A stretch of 9,057 nt of DNA from CAZNER01 sp964572065. GTDB taxonomy: Bacteria > Patescibacteriota > Dojkabacteria > JAHIVN01. The position numbers and the translations under genes were made by a program. Position 1 is the first letter of the stretch; every line of letters begins with the position of its first letter. Where the stretch lies: the NCBI GenBank assembly GCA_964572065.1, contig CAZNER010000078.1, positions 1-9,057 of the forward strand, read 5' to 3'. The notes under the pieces were generated by a model. That model was not told where the DNA came from, searched no databases, and was given only the letters and a program-made list of their open reading frames with translations. Positions 1-6,243 of this stretch are shown one piece after another.

Positions 1-843
1 AACAGCAGATAACTTAGTAAACAGACCGATTCCCACTACAACAATAGGCAACATTCCACCTAATACTCCAAATATTTTAGCTAATACTGTATCTTTACCA
101 AATAAAGCTTCGCCTATAGCTTTCCCCATATCTGCAATTCCAGGCACTAATACATCCCAAAATAAACTCCACATGGTACTTAAAACTTGTGGAAGCATAT
201 CTATAATAGTTCGTATAAGCCATGTTGCCATTTTCGTAATAAAAGTTAGTATTGATTTTAAAAATTTACCTTTAGGGTCAAATAAGGCAAGAGCAAATAA
301 GAGAGTAAGAATTTTAAATAACCAATTACCAGCACCAGCTACCATACTTTTTAAAGAATCATTTACTTTTTGAAAAAATTTGTTTTTAATTAACCATTTA
401 TCATAATGCTTAGTAAGTTTATTTCGCATTTCCATATATCTTCTTTGTGTAGGAGAGAGTTCTCCTCGTTTTTGAAGATCAGCTATCATCTCACTTCGTT
501 TATTATATTCTTCATTTATTCGAGTTATTTCTGCTTGTTTTTCTACTTGTTTTTTAAGATAAGGTGGTACAATTTTACCAAGAGATTCCAGTTTTTCTTG
601 AATCTCTCTGTAATAAGCCGAGTCTTTACCACCACTGGTTAGAATTTGTTGAAGTTTTTTATTAGTTTCTTGACGTTCTTTTAAACTATCTTTACCTTGT
701 TGTACTTGTTCTACTAATTTTTGAGTAGATTCATCAAAAGCTGTTTTTAATTCATTCCAATTTTCAAAAATAAAATCAAGAGTTTGTCTATCAAGTTTAA
801 CTAAATCTACAAAAGTTTTTGGTATTACTAATTCTTCTGCCAT
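1..843 (-). CDS. Probable tail tape measure protein, N-terminal 281 residues (3' end beyond the left edge)
   Basis: This is the beginning of a long protein that is still open at the left edge. The start is ATG at 843-841, preceded by AAAGGAAA at 859-852 with 8 nt spacing, and the product begins MAEELVIPKT. Residues about 35-150 are charged and helix-forming, rich in K, E, Q and R, and look like coiled coil. Residues about 170-280 hold hydrophobic segments (around NWLFKILTLLFALALF, the LIRTIIDMLPQVL stretch and GGMLPIVVVGIGLF near the edge). Long coiled coil followed by hydrophobic segments is typical of tape measure proteins, which set tail length and fill the tube lumen. The position directly after the tube and chaperone genes agrees. 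The total length, a key test, cannot be seen. Another large tail or baseplate protein with membrane-active segments is possible. Confidence 0.72.
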   Translation of the reverse strand, partial: MAEELVIPKTFVDLVKLDRQTLDFIFENWNELKTAFDESTQKLVEQVQQGKDSLKERQETNKKLQQILTSGGKDSAYYREIQEKLESLGKIVPPYLKKQVEKQAEITRINEEYNKRSEMIADLQKRGELSPTQRRYMEMRNKLTKHYDKWLIKNKFFQKVNDSLKSMVAGAGNWLFKILTLLFALALFDPKGKFLKSILTFITKMATWLIRTIIDMLPQVLSTMWSLFWDVLVPGIADMGKAIGEALFGKDTVLAKIFGVLGGMLPIVVVGIGLFTKLSAV

Positions 844-851
844 ATTATTTA

Positions 852-859
852 TTTCCTTT
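852..859 (-). promoter_or_regulatory. Ribosome binding site of the tape measure gene, overlapped by a shared 13-mer
   Basis: AAAGGAAA on the minus strand lies 8 nt before ATG 843-841 and is the only good Shine-Dalgarno match there. Its first three A residues are also the last three bases of the 13-mer TACTAATAATAAA at 869-857. Confidence 0.65.
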
Positions 860-869
860 ATTATTAGTA
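857..869 (-). promoter_or_regulatory. Shared 13-mer TACTAATAATAAA, copy 3 (before the tape measure gene)
   Basis: This is an exact copy of the 13-mer also found at 2285-2297 and 6244-6256. It lies in the 47-nt gap before the tape measure gene and ends 13 nt before its ATG. It overlaps the ribosome binding site. A promoter whose -10 box was here would start transcription at or past the Shine-Dalgarno, so for this copy an RNA-level role (processing or protein binding) is as likely as promoter activity. No TTGACA-like -35 is visible. Confidence 0.45.
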
Positions 870-890
870 ATCCATATATTAAAAGTTATA

Positions 891-1145
891 CTATATTTTT
901 GACGGCATCTTAGGAACTGAAGGTACTGAACTTTTAGTATTTTTTAGATTTTTCTTCATATCTTTATCATATTTTTCCCAATGTCGTAATCTTTTAATAC
1001 CTGTACTATAATTCATTCTTAATATATCTGATTCAGGTTGATATAATTTACGCTCCAATAAAAATATTAACTGATGGAGACTTTCGTAACTTTCTTGTGG
1101 AATCAGTGTCCAAAGGTAAGAGTTCGATTGGATTAAATTCTTGTT
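891..1145 (-). CDS. +1-frame extension of the tail assembly chaperone (C-terminal 84 residues of a 453-aa frameshift product)
   Basis: This is a second open frame, in +1 register relative to the 401-aa gene, open from 1214 to a TAG at 893-891. I annotate only the part read after the proposed shift at CTT 1149-1147, starting at AAC 1145. The 84 residues look like real protein: an amphipathic stretch (ESLHQLIFLLERKLYQPESD), then a basic helical region around RLRHWEKYDKDMKK. The last residues of the zero frame instead look like a chance tail. As a separate gene it has no good start. The only in-frame candidate early on is TTG at 1187, with no Shine-Dalgarno before it, and the first ATG would leave only 41 residues. 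In phages of this layout the extended chaperone form binds the tape measure protein, which is the next gene here. An assembly indel joining both frames into one gene is the main alternative. Confidence 0.68.
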   Translation of the reverse strand, partial: NKNLIQSNSYLWTLIPQESYESLHQLIFLLERKLYQPESDILRMNYSTGIKRLRHWEKYDKDMKKNLKNTKSSVPSVPKMPSKI

Positions 1146-2253
1146 GAAGTGACCTCCTTTCAGAATTACCACAGAGAGTACATTCAAATTCTCTTTCTTC
1201 CTGAATACCGAATTTTATTTTATTAAAGAAATTGATCATTTCCATCATAGCAACTCTGGGTAGATTTCTATATTCTTCTATACATTGATTAGGATTCAAC
1301 TCTACACCATCTTTTGAAAATAGTGTTAAAGCTCTCGAAAAAAGAACTGTATCTTTAGCTTGCATTTCTCTTATTTTTTTAATTTCTTCTTCCTTACCTT
1401 CTTTAAATTCAACTAAATTTTTACCATGCATCCTCTTATTTTTAACTTGTTTTAACCGCCCTGTATACTTCTTCTGAGCTATTCTATGAGCTTTTACTAT
1501 ATCTCCTACCCTATTAAACCTAAAAGCATAAAAATGCTCATTTAGGTACAATTTAATGGGTTCTCCTATTGATATTTTTGCTACTTCCTCAGATATAGTA
1601 GTTTTAACCTTATCAGTTTGGTATTTTTCATTACACCATTGCTTAAATTCCTCAGATGTCATTCTATCAAATATTCCTTTATAATATTTTCTTAATTCAA
1701 CATCTGCTTCTTCAATAGATATATATTTAAGGGTTCTTAAATCAATTTCAGTCTCATTTACTTGTTGATCTGAATCATCAAAATCTGACTGACAATTACT
1801 ACACACCCACATATGCTTATGTAAAGGCGTGTTAAATTGCATTTTAATTCCAATAAGAGTTTCAAGAAATTCTTCTATCAACATATCTTCAACTCGAATA
1901 TTAGCATCTTTATTAACTCTATTATTTAAAATGGCTATTAAATTTTCTAAAATATCATCTTGTCTTGATAATGTAATATTATTTACATCATCAATTGTAT
2001 AGTCATCAAAATATAAGAGATATGGAATATTAAATCTTCCCATTGTTTCATAATTAATGGCTACAGTATTACCTCGATTATAATATTTCATATCATCAGG
2101 TATGTCAAAATGAGTTTCCTTTATTTCTTTTTGATGTTTTTCTTTCTCTTTTTCAATATCATCTGGATTTACAATAATATCTTCTTCTTCAGATTGAACA
2201 TTTTCTTCATCAAAACTATGTATCTCAGATTTTACTTCTTTTTCTTTAGTCAT
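1048..2253 (-). CDS. Probable tail assembly chaperone, zero-frame product (401 aa), possibly related to the T4 gp26/gp51 baseplate-hub assembly group
   Basis: The chosen start is ATG at 2253-2251, because AAAGGAGA lies 7 nt upstream; an in-frame start at 2349 would overlap the upstream gene and lacks such a site. Residues 1-45 are acidic and lysine-rich and probably disordered. A globular part follows from about 48 to 190, with a CxxC pair at Cys151/Cys154. Residues 250-300 are very basic and helical, and a second CxxC pair lies at Cys358/Cys361. Two CxxC pairs far apart in sequence could form one zinc site. The arrangement of helical N-terminal part, CxxC, helices and CxxC recalls proteins of the T4 baseplate-hub assembly group, but I recognise this only loosely. 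Position between tube and tape measure is that of tail assembly chaperones, which bind and protect the tape measure protein before the tube polymerises. The end overlaps an open +1 frame at a probable frameshift site after Leu369. Confidence 0.7.
   Translation of the reverse strand: MTKEKEVKSEIHSFDEENVQSEEEDIIVNPDDIEKEKEKHQKEIKETHFDIPDDMKYYNRGNTVAINYETMGRFNIPYLLYFDDYTIDDVNNITLSRQDDILENLIAILNNRVNKDANIRVEDMLIEEFLETLIGIKMQFNTPLHKHMWVCSNCQSDFDDSDQQVNETEIDLRTLKYISIEEADVELRKYYKGIFDRMTSEEFKQWCNEKYQTDKVKTTISEEVAKISIGEPIKLYLNEHFYAFRFNRVGDIVKAHRIAQKKYTGRLKQVKNKRMHGKNLVEFKEGKEEEIKKIREMQAKDTVLFSRALTLFSKDGVELNPNQCIEEYRNLPRVAMMEMINFFNKIKFGIQEEREFECTLCGNSERRSLQQEFNPIELLPLDTDSTRKLRKSPSVNIFIGA
1144..1158 (-). 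promoter_or_regulatory. Candidate RF2-type +1 programmed frameshift signal
   Basis: The zero frame reads AGG AGG TCA CTT CAA, with AGGAGG at 1158-1153, a 3-nt spacer and CTT at 1149-1147. The known prfB site is AGG GGG UAU CUU UGA C, with the same phase and the same 3-nt distance from Shine-Dalgarno to CUU. A leucine tRNA with anticodon GAG could re-pair from CUU to UUC after a +1 slip, with good pairing at positions 2 and 3 and G-U at position 1. The frame entered this way is exactly the one that stays open to 891. Unlike prfB, the next codon is CAA rather than a stop, so partial efficiency and two products are expected. No ATG, GTG or TTG follows AGGAGG within initiation distance. Confidence 0.65.
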
Positions 2254-2260
2254 ATAAATA

Positions 2261-2268
2261 TCTCCTTT
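2261..2268 (-). promoter_or_regulatory. Ribosome binding site that fixes the start of the chaperone gene
   Basis: AAAGGAGA on the minus strand lies 7 nt before ATG 2253-2251. This strong site decides for the 401-aa product over the longer frame starting at 2349, whose first codons would overlap the end of the 201-aa gene. Confidence 0.85.
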
Positions 2269-2284
2269 AACAGTTGCATCCTGT

Positions 2285-2297
2285 TTTATTATTAGTA
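2285..2297 (-). promoter_or_regulatory. Shared 13-mer TACTAATAATAAA, copy 2 (before the chaperone gene)
   Basis: This exact 13-mer lies in the 77-nt gap between the 201-aa gene and the chaperone gene and ends 31 nt before the chaperone ATG. At that distance a transcript starting just downstream would keep the ribosome binding site, so a promoter role is possible here. Upstream on the coding strand the sequence is A/T-rich with no recognisable -35 box. The element may instead be an RNA processing or binding site. Confidence 0.5.
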
Positions 2298-2330
2298 AAA
2301 TATTTAAATGTTCGTTTTTCTTAAAAGGGG

Positions 2331-2936
2331 TTAAATAAGGGTAAGCCACTTAATATTATCAACAGCCATAGTGCAATCAATTGTCATATAATCACCTTCT
2401 CCGTGACCGATAGTAAGATCACCCATACTTTTAAATCGTAATCCTGTAATTTCTATCCATCCGTTTGAAGGAATTTGATTAGCCATTTGTAATATAATTA
2501 AGCCATTTTTCTTAGACGCTTTTAAATTTTTTTGAAATTTATAACCCCCACCTGCAAGACTTGAAGCATCTGGGGTTATAATACTTTCTATCCATTTATC
2601 TATATAATTTCTTACTATTCCTAATTCTGTTTCAATAAATGTAAAAGATACTTCATCAGGATAAGTTATTCCTTTTAGGTATTGTTCTTCATTCATCCTT
2701 TCATATTCAAATCCCATAAAGGAAAGAGACATGGTTTGAACATATAATTTTGTTATAATTGTATCTAATGATGCATGAGCTATAGCAGAAGGTTCTAATG
2801 AAAAAGATTGAGGATAAAGTAGCATTTCAAATTGAGATTTAGCTTGTGGGTCTAATAACTCCATAGCTAAACGAGTTCCTTGATTAATAACACCTAAACC
2901 GTCAGTTACAGATTTTAATCCTGCAAGAAATCCCAT
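2331..2936 (-). CDS. Tail-tube-fold protein, probable tube initiator or baseplate-proximal tube homologue (201 aa)
   Basis: Its ATG follows directly on the TAA of tube 2 with no gap, so translational coupling is likely; only a weak GGA precedes it. The first 30 residues are glycine-rich and amphipathic. From about 36 the protein resembles the T4 gp19 tube family in its secondary structure pattern: FEMLLYPQSF, then a strand with MSLSFMGFEY at 69-78, then YPDEVSFTFIETE at 92-104 followed by an acidic-amphipathic helix ending in DKWIESI. The pairing of strand and helix ending in W is shared with both tube proteins upstream. In contractile tails extra tube-fold proteins join the tube to the baseplate (T4 gp48 and gp54). 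I infer such a role from the neighbours. A second virion protein of the same fold without that role is also possible. Confidence 0.6.
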   Translation of the reverse strand: MGFLAGLKSVTDGLGVINQGTRLAMELLDPQAKSQFEMLLYPQSFSLEPSAIAHASLDTIITKLYVQTMSLSFMGFEYERMNEEQYLKGITYPDEVSFTFIETELGIVRNYIDKWIESIITPDASSLAGGGYKFQKNLKASKKNGLIILQMANQIPSNGWIEITGLRFKSMGDLTIGHGEGDYMTIDCTMAVDNIKWLTLI

Positions 2937-3443
2937 TTAATATTCCACATCATTATATATTATAGTTAAAATAAGTCTTAATGGTTCGCCACTTGCAGGG
3001 TCAAATGTTCCTATTTTTAATCCTGTCAAATAACAACCACTATATATTATTGAATAAACATTTTTAAAATTTACATCATAACATTCAATAGCAATTTTGT
3101 TTCTAAGTAATGCAGATGGTAAAGCAGTAGCATTGCTTGTATTAAAATTCATTTCTTGCCATTGTTTTAAATCTTTGAAAACTTCCCATTTATCATCTAA
3201 TCGAATAGTAAGATTTAAAGTTTTATCTGTTTGTTCTTGTCTTCCAGGCTTTCTTATTTTAATACCTTTGTGCCAAAATTCCCATATATTAAAAGATTCA
3301 AAAGGAGGTTCAACAGCCTGATCTATTCTTAAAGCTATTCTGTCCTCTTTGTCTGATTCAGGTATTCCAGATGGAAAAACCAGTTGGAACATGTGAACCA
3401 ACTGGTCATTACCGAGAGTTAATAATTCAGCTTCAACAGCCAT
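2937..3443 (-). CDS. Tail tube protein 2 (168 aa), paralogue of the preceding gene
   Basis: This is a T4 gp19-like inner tube protein. It starts at ATG 3443-3441 behind AAAGGAT. The N-terminal 28 residues match tube 1 at 21 positions (shared core ELLTLGNDQL, FPSGIP), and the C-terminal GEP..L.L..IY.D pattern is also shared. Residues 81-95 carry RLDDKWEVFKDLKQW, equivalent to RLDQQWKVYDDLKNW in tube 1. The middle has diverged (WEFWHKG, an NTSNATALPS loop near 101-110), which suggests different contacts. Tube proteins stack as rings around the tape measure protein, and the sheath surrounds them. Two tube paralogues may form alternating or separate ring sections, or one may serve only near an end. 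The shared N-terminus confirms the start codon. Confidence 0.85.
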   Translation of the reverse strand: MAVEAELLTLGNDQLVHMFQLVFPSGIPESDKEDRIALRIDQAVEPPFESFNIWEFWHKGIKIRKPGRQEQTDKTLNLTIRLDDKWEVFKDLKQWQEMNFNTSNATALPSALLRNKIAIECYDVNFKNVYSIIYSGCYLTGLKIGTFDPASGEPLRLILTIIYNDVEY

Positions 3444-3461
3444 TATGTATTATATCCTTTT

Positions 3462-3965
3462 TTATTCTTCTTCTATGTCACCATATATAAAGTTTAAAGT
3501 TAATTTAATTGGTTCTCCTGTGTTTACATCAAAACTACTAACATTTAAACCTTTAAGAACAGTATCAGTATAGATAAGAGTTTTTACTATAGCTTTATCA
3601 CTATCTAATGCTCGTAACATTAATTTTGTTCTTAAATCTGCCATTTGAATTGTAGTTTTAGCACGTCTAACATTATCATACCAATTTTTTAAATCATCAT
3701 AAACTTTCCATTGCTGATCTAATCTAACTTCAAATGTGAGTTCTTTTGCAGTTTCTTCAAATGTAGAAGTTTTAACAACTTTTTTTCCAAATCTTGAAAA
3801 TTCGTAAGTAGATACACTTTCTTCAGGTGGTTCAAAAGAAGAATCTGCTCTTAATGAAATTTCCTCAGCTTGATCGCCACCTGGAATACCAGATGGAAAT
3901 ATAATTTCATGCATATGTGATAATTGATCATTTCCTAAAGTGAGAAGTTCAGTTTCAATTGCCAT
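3462..3965 (-). CDS. Tail tube protein 1 (167 aa)
   Basis: This is a T4 gp19-like inner tube protein that follows the sheath gene after 17 nt. The start at ATG 3965-3963 has AAGGGGGAAA upstream. The length of 167 aa is close to that of known tube proteins (T4 gp19 is 163 aa). Residues 55-66 (EFSRFGKKVVKT) and 75-97, including FEVRLDQQWKVYDDLKNWYD, show the strand followed by the W-ending helix seen in the fold. The C-terminal strand has GEPIKLTLNFIYGDIE. The direct position after the sheath is the usual place of the major tube gene, so of the two paralogues this one is my choice for the major tube protein. That choice rests on order alone. Confidence 0.88.
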   Translation of the reverse strand: MAIETELLTLGNDQLSHMHEIIFPSGIPGGDQAEEISLRADSSFEPPEESVSTYEFSRFGKKVVKTSTFEETAKELTFEVRLDQQWKVYDDLKNWYDNVRRAKTTIQMADLRTKLMLRALDSDKAIVKTLIYTDTVLKGLNVSSFDVNTGEPIKLTLNFIYGDIEEE

Positions 3966-3982
3966 TTATAATTTCCCCCTTA

Positions 3983-6205
3983 TTATGCTATAAACTCTGC
4001 TAAAATTTGTGTTTGACTTAATCGAGTAAATCTTAGTTGTACAAATTGACTGTTAGGAGTAACTTTAACATAAACATCGAGAATAAATTTTCTTTGTTCA
4101 AGAACCGTATCATCGTTATTGTTAGTATCGCATTGTACATAATAATCTCTTAAAAATTGACGACTTGCGATTGGTCTCATATAATCATCAGCCATTGATC
4201 TTGCTTTAAGTCTATGAAAATCATCATTATTCTTAAACTCTTGTCGTCTTAATATATTTTTAATTATTTTTTCAATAATTAAATTGTATAATCTTCTTGT
4301 ACCAACATAAGAAGTATCACTTAATGATATTTTAAGAGTTTTATCACCATATATTTTAACTATACCAGCATCATCTTTAATAATAGGATTTATTTGAGCA
4401 TCATCAAGCTCTTGTAATGCAGTATCGTCATAATCTTCTTCCATCTCTACAACTTTCCATATTTGTAAAATACCACCATGACCGTCTTCGTCATCTCCTG
4501 CAGGACTTAATGCATCATACACATCTTCCATCATGGCATATTTAGTTCCAACAGAACCCATTTGTGAAATCCAAGCGAAAGAATTATTATAAGGGTCTTC
4601 TATTTGAGACCAGTTAGTGTAAAGAGAAAGGTGATCATCATCAATACCTAATCCTTGTCTTACTGTAACAGCACTTGCTGAATCGTTTCCAAGAGGAACA
4701 CAAGTAATACAATGTGAATAGTATTGATAGTTATCTCTTAAATCTTTTAATTTAGTTGCTGAATTACCATTAACATCCATAAAATTTTTAACAGGATATC
4801 TATTCGGTTTCTTAAAGTAATCCCATGCTGTATTAAAATGAGATGTTTGAGGTGTATCTCCTCTTGACCCGCCTGTTAAATTAACAATAGATGGACTGAA
4901 TGTAGGGTCACTCCAAACATAATCATTATTTATTATAGGAATTATATATGGATTATTTTTAAATACATCATGAATATATAAAGATTTACCAAAATTATTT
5001 TGTTCATTAACAAGAGAGTATTCATATTCATTTATAAACTCAGTAGTTCCAGCAGAAGGAACTCGATATAATGTTAATTTAAATTGTTTACCTGTAAGAT
5101 ATTCTATTTCTACAGCTAAATCATCATCATACGGTGAACTTGCAAATAAACTATGGGAAACAGTTGTTGATATATCTTCATTATAAACATATTCAAGTGT
5201 TACGTTTTCACCAACTTTTGGTATTGCACCATCAGGGTCAACACCCTGAACATCTACTGATATAGGGTCAGTCCATCCTGTATTACCATCTTCTGCATCT
5301 CTTACTGCTTCTGCACCACTATGAATAACAGTTACAGTATCAGTTGTAACAGTAGCACTAAAATCATCTTCACTATCTATTTCAGATTGTGTTGCACCTG
5401 CTACAGCATCCGCTGTTGCATCTGTTACTATTGCTACTTCAATACCAACAGTAGTAGTTGGAGCACCTGTAGGTGGTGTTGGGTCAGGGTCAGAACCAGC
5501 AGAATTTACATTATACCATATATAGTAAGATGTTGTACTTGTAAATAACCACCAATATTTATTATTAAGTGAACCACTTGAATCTGCTTCACATTGAATA
5601 TCAGTATCTTCCTGAGTACCAAGTGTTCCATCAAGAGTAAAATCAATTGCTCCTGATGCATAAACAATAGTATTAGTTCCACCACTATCAATGTCATCAC
5701 CTGAAATATCTCCATCAGAATCTTCAACATTTATATAAGATGTACCAATTTTAATTTTAAGAGTACCTTCATCTAATGGTGTATCAGGTATAGTTCCTGC
5801 AAATTGAGCAGTTTTACCGTCACCTGTACCAATTATATAACTTCCTAATGTATTAACTAATGTATAATTAAAATTGTCAGGATGTACCCGACCTGTACCA
5901 AATCCTACAACAGAGGCTTCTTTAACATCAACACCACCAAAGAGAGCATTATCTCCAATTGCCGAAATACACCATAAGGGTGCTTGTCGGGCATATGCTA
6001 TTGCTTCAAAAATATTCCAATAAGTAGAATTTGGATAACCAAAATATTTAATAACATCGTTTTCAGATGTACATTTAATAGGTTTATCTCCTCTACCTTT
6101 AGATGATATAATAACCATAGCTCCATTTTCTTGAGTAGTAGGTAAAACAAATCCAGAGAGGTCTCTTTCAGTAAAACTTGTTCTATAGCTTCCTGTAACA
6201 GCCAT
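3983..6205 (-). CDS. Contractile tail sheath protein (740 aa) with two extra beta-rich domains
   Basis: The N-terminus (residues about 15-100) shows the sheath signature: RDLSGFVLPTTQENGAMVII, then KGRGDKPIKCTSENDVIKYF, then FGYPNSTYWNIFEAIAYAR. The C-terminal part is typical: FAWISQMGSVGTKY at 543-556, DALSPAGDDEDG, GIVKIYGDKTLKISLS at 614-629, VGTRRLYNLIIEKIIKNILR, then YYVQCDTNNNDD and a final strand pair. This C-terminal part builds the conserved core that interlocks neighbouring subunits and drives contraction. Between them lie about 200 residues that look foreign: residues about 124-207 begin GTGDGKTAQFAGTIP, and about 212-322 carry YYIWYNV followed by acidic, threonine-rich sequence. 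At 740 aa it is longer than T4 gp18 (659 aa). The start ATG is 6205-6203 with GAGG 8 nt upstream. Both flanks hold tail genes. Confidence 0.96.
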   Translation of the reverse strand: MAVTGSYRTSFTERDLSGFVLPTTQENGAMVIISSKGRGDKPIKCTSENDVIKYFGYPNSTYWNIFEAIAYARQAPLWCISAIGDNALFGGVDVKEASVVGFGTGRVHPDNFNYTLVNTLGSYIIGTGDGKTAQFAGTIPDTPLDEGTLKIKIGTSYINVEDSDGDISGDDIDSGGTNTIVYASGAIDFTLDGTLGTQEDTDIQCEADSSGSLNNKYWWLFTSTTSYYIWYNVNSAGSDPDPTPPTGAPTTTVGIEVAIVTDATADAVAGATQSEIDSEDDFSATVTTDTVTVIHSGAEAVRDAEDGNTGWTDPISVDVQGVDPDGAIPKVGENVTLEYVYNEDISTTVSHSLFASSPYDDDLAVEIEYLTGKQFKLTLYRVPSAGTTEFINEYEYSLVNEQNNFGKSLYIHDVFKNNPYIIPIINNDYVWSDPTFSPSIVNLTGGSRGDTPQTSHFNTAWDYFKKPNRYPVKNFMDVNGNSATKLKDLRDNYQYYSHCITCVPLGNDSASAVTVRQGLGIDDDHLSLYTNWSQIEDPYNNSFAWISQMGSVGTKYAMMEDVYDALSPAGDDEDGHGGILQIWKVVEMEEDYDDTALQELDDAQINPIIKDDAGIVKIYGDKTLKISLSDTSYVGTRRLYNLIIEKIIKNILRRQEFKNNDDFHRLKARSMADDYMRPIASRQFLRDYYVQCDTNNNDDTVLEQRKFILDVYVKVTPNSQFVQLRFTRLSQTQILAEFIA
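5240..5836 (-). other. Accessory beta-rich domains inserted in the sheath
   Basis: This segment encodes sheath residues about 124-322. The first part (124-207) has the pattern GDGKT..FAGTIP..PLDEGTL followed by an acidic Asp/Gly-rich stretch and ASGAIDFTLDGTLG, a pattern I associate with small beta domains in phage structural proteins. The second part (212-322) has NNKYWWLF, YYIWYNVNSAGSDPDP and GIEVAIVTDATADAVAG, then strands rich in Thr and Asp, also seen in diverse phage surface proteins. Boundaries are approximate. They are probably exposed on the outer face of the sheath, as the variable domains of other sheaths are. Confidence 0.6.
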
Positions 6206-6243
6206 TATATTTACCTCACAATATATAAATATTAAATTTCTTC

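Noticed and set aside
173..642. Plus-strand open frames over the tape measure gene
   Set aside because: They are antisense to a well-supported reading frame, rich in Phe/Ile/Ser, and lack ribosome binding sites.
891..1187. The +1 frame as an independent 98-aa gene starting with TTG at 1187
   Set aside because: There is no Shine-Dalgarno before that TTG, and most of its first 14 codons would lie in a stretch whose other frame is clearly the conserved CxxC region. A frameshift product explains the frame better.
2110..2295. Plus-strand 61-codon open frame, extremely Phe-rich
   Set aside because: It is the mirror of the Lys/Glu-rich N-terminus of the chaperone, not a small membrane protein.
2254..2349. 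Longer start for the chaperone gene at 2349
   Set aside because: It would overlap the end of the 201-aa gene and lacks a good ribosome binding site, whereas ATG 2253 has AAAGGAGA at 7 nt.
5321..5730. Open frames of 74-75 codons on both strands within the sheath gene
   Set aside because: They arise from the biased Thr/Asp/Ser-rich composition of the sheath insert and have skewed protein content (runs of Cys, Tyr, Ile, Ser).
6224..6231. TATAAATA, the T4 late promoter box, on the plus strand before the sheath
   Set aside because: It points away from all genes. The region is A/T-rich, so chance is sufficient.
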